A stretch of 18,942 nt of DNA. Source: Acidimicrobiia bacterium (GTDB taxonomy: Bacteria; Actinomycetota; Acidimicrobiia; Spongiisociales; UBA5794). Positions 14,854-18,942 of this stretch are shown here, in pieces. Within the stretch, counting starts at the first letter, position 1, and each line of letters starts with the position of its first letter. The notes beneath the pieces are model-generated. The model did not search any database, had not been told where the DNA came from, and saw only the letters and a program-made list of their open reading frames with translations. Location: assembly GCA_013695075.1 (NCBI GenBank), contig JACDBE010000177.1, forward strand, positions 1 through 18,942, in the 5' to 3' direction. The position numbers and the translations under genes are program-made.

Positions 14854-16440
14854 CTACCGGACGTCGTTGCCGGCGGCCGCCGCCGGTTTGACCACGGTGA
14901 TCGAGGTGCCGTTGCTGTCACCGTCGGGATCGGTGTTGTCCGCCGGCTCATAGGTGAGGCTGGCATGGCTCACCCCGGTCACGGTGAACGTATCCGGCGT
15001 CCGCTGCAGCGTTGCCGTGATCGAGCAGGTGCCTGCTGTGGTGGTGACACAGGTGAGCGTGCCGCCCCGGTTGAACTTGCCGGACACGGTGGCCCCGGAC
15101 ACCGGCGAACCGGCATCGTCGAGCACCGTGATGGTGATCGTCGCCGTCCACTTGCGGCCGCCCTGGAGCGCCGTGGTGGCATCCAGGTCACCGACGTGCA
15201 TCGAGGCCCCCGGCGGGGCGCCGTCCCAGGTCTGCGGGTAGTGCAGCAGCAAGTTGGGCGTGTCGGAGTCGACGCCGGACAAGATGCCCGAGGTTGCAGC
15301 ATCGACCAGCGTGTCCCGCACCTCCTGCGGTGGCGCGCTCGGGAAGTCCTCGAGGTACAACGCCGCCACGCCAGCCACGTGTGGCGCTGCCATCGACGTC
15401 CCGCTGATGGTGGCTGTGGCGCTGTCGCTCGTGCTCCACGCCGAGGTGATCGACGAGCCCGGCGCAAAGATGTCCAGGCACGGTCCCTGGTTCGAGAAGT
15501 CCGACACCGCGTCCGTCGAGTTCGTGGACCCGACGGTTATGGCTTCTGCTATGCGCGCGGGAGACTGGTTGCAGGCGTCGGCGCCGTAGTCGTTGCCAGC
15601 CGACACGGTGTAGCTGATGCCGGCGTCGATCGAGTTTTCCACCGCGCTGTCGAGCGCTCCATCGACGGGTCCACCGAGGCTCATGTTCGCAACGGCGGCA
15701 CCGCTGTTGTTGTCGGTCACCCAATCCACACCGGCGACCACGCCGGACGTGAATCCAGTGCCGCCGCAATCGAGGACTCGTACCGGGACGAGGTCAATGG
15801 ACTTGGCGATGCCGTACTCGGTGCCGCCGACCGTCCCCGCCACATGCGTGCCGTGGCCATGGCAGTCCTCGGTGCCGTTGCCGTCGCTGATGGCTGTGTA
15901 TCCACCGCCGACCCGGCTGCCGAACTCGTCGTGCGTCGAGCGGATCCCGGTGTCGATGATGTACGCGGTGACGCCGGTACCGGTGGCGCTATAGGTGTAG
16001 GAGTTGTCGAGCGGCAGGTTGACCTGATCGGTGCGGTCGAGCCCCCAGGTGGCCGGGCTCTGGGTGTCACTGATGGTGATCGTCTGGTCGGCCTCGACGT
16101 AGATGACGTCGGACCGGGAGCGCACCTGGTCGCGCACCGCTTCGGACATGGTGGCGGCGACCCCGTTGAGCGCTCTCGAGTAGGTGAAGTGCACCGTGCC
16201 GCCGGCCTGGCGGATCGTGGCGCCGACTGACTCGATGGTGTCCCTGGTGGCAGTGTCGTCGAAGACGACGATGTAGCGGCCTGGCACGGCGCGCGCAGAG
16301 TCGGTACCGACGAGCGGCGCCAACGCGCCTCGATCTACCGGTACTTCCTCCGTCTGGGCATTGCCGGTGGCGGCGGTGGCCACCGACAACCCGCCAAGTA
16401 GGCACAACACCACCATGGCACGGAACAGAGTGGACCTCAC
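14854..16440 (-). CDS. Secreted subtilisin-like (S8, proteinase K-type) serine protease
   Basis: The start is GTG 16440, set by GAAGGAGAG 4-12 nt upstream, giving 528 residues; the open frame further upstream is not coding. A signal peptide (about 1-29) is followed by an I9 inhibitor propeptide (about 54-122; GRYIVVFDD to VIYVEADQ). The catalytic domain has D163 (AYIIDTGI), H196 (CHGHGTHVAG), oxyanion N283 (SAGN) and S349 (ISGTSMAAPHVAG). Residues from about 414 to 518 form a beta-rich, Ig-like domain with two cysteines and an acidic DNTDPDGDSN stretch. All catalytic residues are present, so it is probably an active exported endopeptidase that matures by autoprocessing. Confidence 0.95.
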   Translation of the reverse strand: MRSTLFRAMVVLCLLGGLSVATAATGNAQTEEVPVDRGALAPLVGTDSARAVPGRYIVVFDDTATRDTIESVGATIRQAGGTVHFTYSRALNGVAATMSEAVRDQVRSRSDVIYVEADQTITISDTQSPATWGLDRTDQVNLPLDNSYTYSATGTGVTAYIIDTGIRSTHDEFGSRVGGGYTAISDGNGTEDCHGHGTHVAGTVGGTEYGIAKSIDLVPVRVLDCGGTGFTSGVVAGVDWVTDNNSGAAVANMSLGGPVDGALDSAVENSIDAGISYTVSAGNDYGADACNQSPARIAEAITVGSTNSTDAVSDFSNQGPCLDIFAPGSSITSAWSTSDSATATISGTSMAAPHVAGVAALYLEDFPSAPPQEVRDTLVDAATSGILSGVDSDTPNLLLHYPQTWDGAPPGASMHVGDLDATTALQGGRKWTATITITVLDDAGSPVSGATVSGKFNRGGTLTCVTTTAGTCSITATLQRTPDTFTVTGVSHASLTYEPADNTDPDGDSNGTSITVVKPAAAAGNDVR

Positions 16441-16481
16441 GACGCTCTCCTTCGGGGGTAGGCAGGTCGAACCGACGGGCG

Positions 16482-16511
16482 ACCCTAGCCACCGCTGCTC
16501 CTGGTGAGCAA
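16482..16511 (-). promoter_or_regulatory. Promoter of the S8 protease gene
   Basis: On the minus strand TTGCTC (16511-16506) is followed after 18 nt by TAGGGT (16487-16482). Transcription would start near 16475, leaving a leader of about 35 nt that carries the ribosome binding site before GTG 16440. Confidence 0.45.
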
Positions 16512-16555
16512 TTCCGAGATCGTGCATCACGTATCCAAACCAGCGCAAGGCGCGG

Positions 16556-16972
16556 TCATGTCGAGGACGAACCTTCGGCGAACAGGTGGGCGTTGCCCTC
16601 CAGGTAGATGGGGCGCACGTGGCGGTCGATGAAGGCGCCGAGGACCCGACGGCCGGTGGCGGTGAGCCGGTGGTACTTGCGGTCGGCACCGGTGCGGGCT
16701 CCCGGTCCGGGGGTCTCGGCGATCAGCTCCAGCCTGGCGAGACGCCGTAGCGCCCGGTACAGGCTGCGGTCGTCGACGGTCACGGTGCCTCGGGTGTGGT
16801 CGGCGACGAAACCGGCGATCTCGGCCGCGTACCTTGCCTGGTCGCGTACCGCCAGCAGTACCCACATGGTTAGCAGTCCACGCTTGTAGATCTCCTCCCA
16901 GCCGTCGAGCACCTTGCGCTCGTAGGCGTCGAGCCGCTGGTACGGCTCGCCCGGCTCAGGCGAAGAGCTCAT
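16556..16972 (-). CDS. PadR-family transcriptional regulator
   Basis: This 138-residue protein begins at ATG 16972 (a GTG at 16984 is also in frame; GTGAGG before the ATG favours 16972). The N-terminal winged helix includes KRGLLTMWVLLAVRDQARYA, a recognition helix near DDRSLYRALRRLARLELI and a wing ending RKYHRLTATGRRVLGAFIDR. A short C-terminal helix probably dimerises, as in small PadR proteins. PadR regulators usually repress nearby genes and release on binding small molecules. It overlaps the upstream membrane-protein gene by 17 nt, so both are one unit. The overlapping palindromes upstream (17389-17406) are the obvious candidate operator. Confidence 0.9.
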   Translation of the reverse strand: MSSSPEPGEPYQRLDAYERKVLDGWEEIYKRGLLTMWVLLAVRDQARYAAEIAGFVADHTRGTVTVDDRSLYRALRRLARLELIAETPGPGARTGADRKYHRLTATGRRVLGAFIDRHVRPIYLEGNAHLFAEGSSST

Positions 16973-17351
16973 CGGGGTCCTCACCCTTGATGGTGCGTCT
17001 GGTGACGACGTGTACCAGCACCAGGAACGGGGCGGCGGTGACCGTGGAGAAGGCCAGCTGCTGCCAGCGCAGGTGGTCCAGGGCGGCCACCAACGCCCAG
17101 GCCACCCCGAGCACCCCCACCACCTGGGCGGTGGCGTGCTCGAACGCCAGGTTGCGGATGGAGCGGGGGCGGTCGTCCACCCTGATGGCGATGACGTTCA
17201 CCGCCGCCATGTAGCCGCCGAAGCCGGTGACTGCCCCGGCGAGCAGACCCCAGCGCTCCCGCTCCAGCGCGTTCTCCACCACGATGAAGAAGATCGCCGC
17301 CCCGATGGCGGCCACCACCGCCGTTGCCACCAGGTAACGATGCTGCCACAT
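16956..17351 (-). CDS. Four-helix membrane protein of unknown function, partner of PadR
   Basis: This 131-residue protein starts at ATG 17351 with GGGAGAGG just upstream. It has four hydrophobic segments: about 7-25, 37-56, 73-90 and 100-118. A conserved-looking charged loop VDDRPRSIRNLAFEHATAQ lies between the second and third. I recognise no family. The 3' end overlaps the padR gene by 17 nt, so the regulator is translated from the same message and probably controls this gene. Small membrane proteins paired with PadR often concern membrane stress or drug efflux, but nothing in this sequence shows a transport motif. Confidence 0.82.
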   Translation of the reverse strand: MWQHRYLVATAVVAAIGAAIFFIVVENALERERWGLLAGAVTGFGGYMAAVNVIAIRVDDRPRSIRNLAFEHATAQVVGVLGVAWALVAALDHLRWQQLAFSTVTAAPFLVLVHVVTRRTIKGEDPDELFA

Positions 17352-17388
17352 GAGGTACCTCTCCCTTTCGAGTAGACTCTGATCCCTT

Positions 17389-17406
17389 GGTACTGTACCT
17401 TAGGTA
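17389..17406. promoter_or_regulatory. Two overlapping palindromes, candidate PadR operator
   Basis: GGTAC-T-GTACC (17389-17399) and TACCT-T-AGGTA (17396-17406) are both perfect 5-bp-arm palindromes sharing TACC. They lie between the divergent membrane-protein/padR unit and the SDR gene, about 40 nt upstream of the former. The first contains TACTGTA, which can be read as a -10 on both strands, so bound repressor would block both promoters. PadR binding is inferred. Confidence 0.55.
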
Positions 17407-17453
17407 GTGCATACAACAACAGGCAAGCCGGTGGGGGCGACGACGGCCGCGAC

Positions 17454-17459
17454 TAGCGT
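17454..17459 (+). promoter_or_regulatory. Candidate -10 (TAGCGT) for leaderless SDR mRNA
   Basis: TAGCGT matches TAnnnT and lies 8 nt before ATG 17468, which lacks a Shine-Dalgarno sequence. This is an alternative to the TACTGT further upstream. Confidence 0.3.
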
Positions 17460-17467
17460 CTGCGCCA

Positions 17468-18249
17468 ATGGACCTTGGACTCAGCGGGAGGCGGGCCCTG
17501 GTCGCTGCGGCCTCCACCGGGCTTGGCTTCGCCATCGCCATGGAGCTGGCCCGAGAGGGTTGCCAGGTGGCCATCTGCAGCCGCGACCGTGAACGGATCG
17601 AGGGCGCCGCCACCGCCATCGCCGAGGCCACCGGGGCGGCGTTGCATCCCCTGGTGTGCGACGTCACCTCCGACGCGTCCATCGCCGCCATGGTTACCGA
17701 TACCGTCGGGTTGATGGGTGGCATCGATCTGCTGGTGCCCAACGCCGGGGGACCGCCGTACGGCACCTTCGCCGATCTCACCGCCGAGCAGTGGGAGCAG
17801 GGCTACCGGCTGACCCTGGCGTCTGCGGTGTCCTTCGCCCGGCACACCGTCCCCACCTCGGCTCCGGATCGGCGGTGGTGTTCATGACCTCCACGTCGGC
17901 TCGGGAACCGATGGGCACCCTGCTGCTGTCAAGCGTCTACCGCGCCGGGGTGGCTTCGCTGTCCAAGGCGCTGGCCACCGAGTGGGCCGCCGCCGGGATC
18001 CGGGTCAACCACCTGATCCCGGGGCGGATTTCCACCGCGCGGATGGAATCGCTCGACGCCGAGACCGCCCGCCGCCGCGATGTCGACGTCGCCGAGGTGC
18101 GCGCCGGCAGCCAGGCGCTCATCCCCATGGGCCGCTACGGTCATCCCGCCGAGTACGCCCGGGCAGCGGTGTTCCTGTTATCGGACGCCGCCGCCTACAT
18201 CACCGGCGCCACCCTGCAGGTCGACGGCGGCCTGCTCCATAGCGTCTAG
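17468..18249 (+). pseudogene. Short-chain dehydrogenase-like gene broken by a -1 shift
   Basis: Two frames together encode one SDR of about 260 residues. The first (17468-17887) gives the nucleotide-binding half: AASTGLGFAIA (the TGxxxGxG region), a CSRDRERI strand, CDVTSD and the NAGGPPYG motif. It then loses register, and the second frame resumes with LGSGSAVVFMTSTSAREP and ends in the typical PGRISTARM and GATLQVDGGLLHSV. The break is at a CCCC run (17851-17854); five C would restore RHTVPHLGSGSAVVF. It is either a real frameshift or a homopolymer sequencing error. The usual catalytic YxxxK is replaced by SSVYR, as in a known SDR subgroup, so classical oxidoreductase activity is doubtful even if the frame is intact. 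The gene overlaps the M3 peptidase gene by 72 nt, tail to tail. Confidence 0.85.
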
Positions 18250-18942
18250 TTCGCCGCCGTCGAGACCGAGGCGGCGTAGGAAGGCTTCGCTGCTGGGCTC
18301 CCTCCCCAGAAAGGCGCGCAGGTGGTCGATGGCGTCACGGGAGCCACCGGTGGCCAGCACCTCGTTCCGGTAGCGCATCCCCACCTCGGGGCTGGTGACT
18401 CCGAGCCGTTCGAACTCGGAGAACATGTCGGCCCCGTACACCTCCGACCACAGGTAGCCGTAGTAGCCGGCGTCGTACCCCCCCATGAGGTGACCGAAGC
18501 TGGCCGGGAAGAAGGTGCCGTCGTGGAAGGGCAGCAGCGTGTAGCCGTAGGTGCTGCGATTGACCTCCATCAAGTCGACCTCGTGATCGACGGCGTGCAT
18601 CCCGAGATCCAGCTTGCCCAGAGAAACCTGCCGCATCTTGTGCAGCCCCACGTTGAGGTCGCGGGCCACCACCAGCCGGGCCACCAGGTCGGCGGGGATG
18701 GGCTCCCCGGTCTCGTGATGGCGGGCGAACCGCTCCAGGATCGCCGGCTCCCACATCCAGTTCTCCATGATCTGTGACGGGGCCTCGACGAAATCCCACT
18801 CGGTGTCGTATCCGGAGAAGCGGGCCTCGGCCACCGTGGTCAGGCAGAAGTGGAGGATGTGACCGAACTCGTGGAAGAGGGTCACCGCCTCGGTGTGCTT
18901 GAGCAGCGAGGTTGCGGTGGCGGTCGGCTTGGTGAAGTTGGC
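18178..18942 (-). CDS. M3-family zinc oligopeptidase (partial, N-terminus off the window)
   Basis: The last 254 residues of a thimet oligopeptidase-like (M3) enzyme are present, reading leftward from the window edge. The first visible residues ANFTKPTATATSLLKHTEAV precede the zinc site HEFGH (visible residues 24-28). The third ligand is the Glu of DFVEAPSQ (residue 53). The substrate-binding signature FGHLMGGYDAGYYGYLWS follows. M3 enzymes degrade short peptides in the cytoplasm. The frame continues about 25-30 residues past the usual FLRRLGL end, into the SDR gene's 3' end on the opposite strand, stopping at TAA 18178. Family membership is certain; whether it is PepF-, Dcp- or thimet-like needs the missing N-terminal part. 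Confidence 0.94.
   Translation of the reverse strand, partial: ANFTKPTATATSLLKHTEAVTLFHEFGHILHFCLTTVAEARFSGYDTEWDFVEAPSQIMENWMWEPAILERFARHHETGEPIPADLVARLVVARDLNVGLHKMRQVSLGKLDLGMHAVDHEVDLMEVNRSTYGYTLLPFHDGTFFPASFGHLMGGYDAGYYGYLWSEVYGADMFSEFERLGVTSPEVGMRYRNEVLATGGSRDAIDHLRAFLGREPSSEAFLRRLGLDGGELDAMEQAAVDLQGGAGDVGGGVR

Noticed and set aside
16441..16689. N-terminal extension of the S8 protease frame
   Set aside because: A proper signal peptide and a ribosome binding site mark GTG 16440, and the extension overlaps the padR coding sequence on the same strand.

Overview
The window is GC-rich, densely packed chromosomal DNA. I read it as Actinomycetota, and guess the class Acidimicrobiia (the phylum is better supported than the class). 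Reasons: MenB is of the mycobacterial type with matching active-site residues; there is a PPOX-class, F420-type flavoprotein; GTG starts are common; and many genes have a -10-like TAnnnT 6-10 nt before the start codon instead of a Shine-Dalgarno site, as in leaderless actinobacterial genes. No tRNA, rRNA, CRISPR array, phage module or intact insertion sequence was seen.

Layout, left to right. A PPOX-type oxidoreductase (minus strand) is followed by about 470 bp with no convincing gene but with inverted repeats. Next come an ABC-F ATPase, a small exported protein of unknown function (minus), and, divergent from it, an OmpR-type response regulator overlapping its histidine kinase. A lamin-tail-like lipoprotein converges on the kinase, their stop codons sharing bases. 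Then come a CBS-CBS-BON protein, an alpha/beta hydrolase and isochorismate synthase (menF), closely spaced on the plus strand, and an RclC-like (DUF417) membrane protein.

From about 9.5 to 14.8 kb lies the main menaquinone block: menB-menA-menD followed by a VOC-family gene on the minus strand, and a MenE-like acyl-CoA synthetase facing away from menB across only 24 bp. With menF this gives most steps from chorismate to demethylmenaquinone; menC, an unambiguous menH and the final methyltransferase are not in the window. A strong hairpin separates menE from a secreted S8 protease. Upstream of the protease is a membrane protein/PadR regulator pair.

The right end holds a short-chain dehydrogenase-like gene broken by a one-base shift in a C run, overlapping the 3' end of an M3 oligopeptidase that runs off the window.

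Most genes are ordinary housekeeping functions and I found no clear new multi-gene system. The most interesting signals are regulatory: a near-symmetric TACTGTA motif in two divergent intergenic regions, overlapping palindromes beside the padR operon, widespread apparent leaderless starts, and an uncharacterised exported protein divergent from a two-component system.
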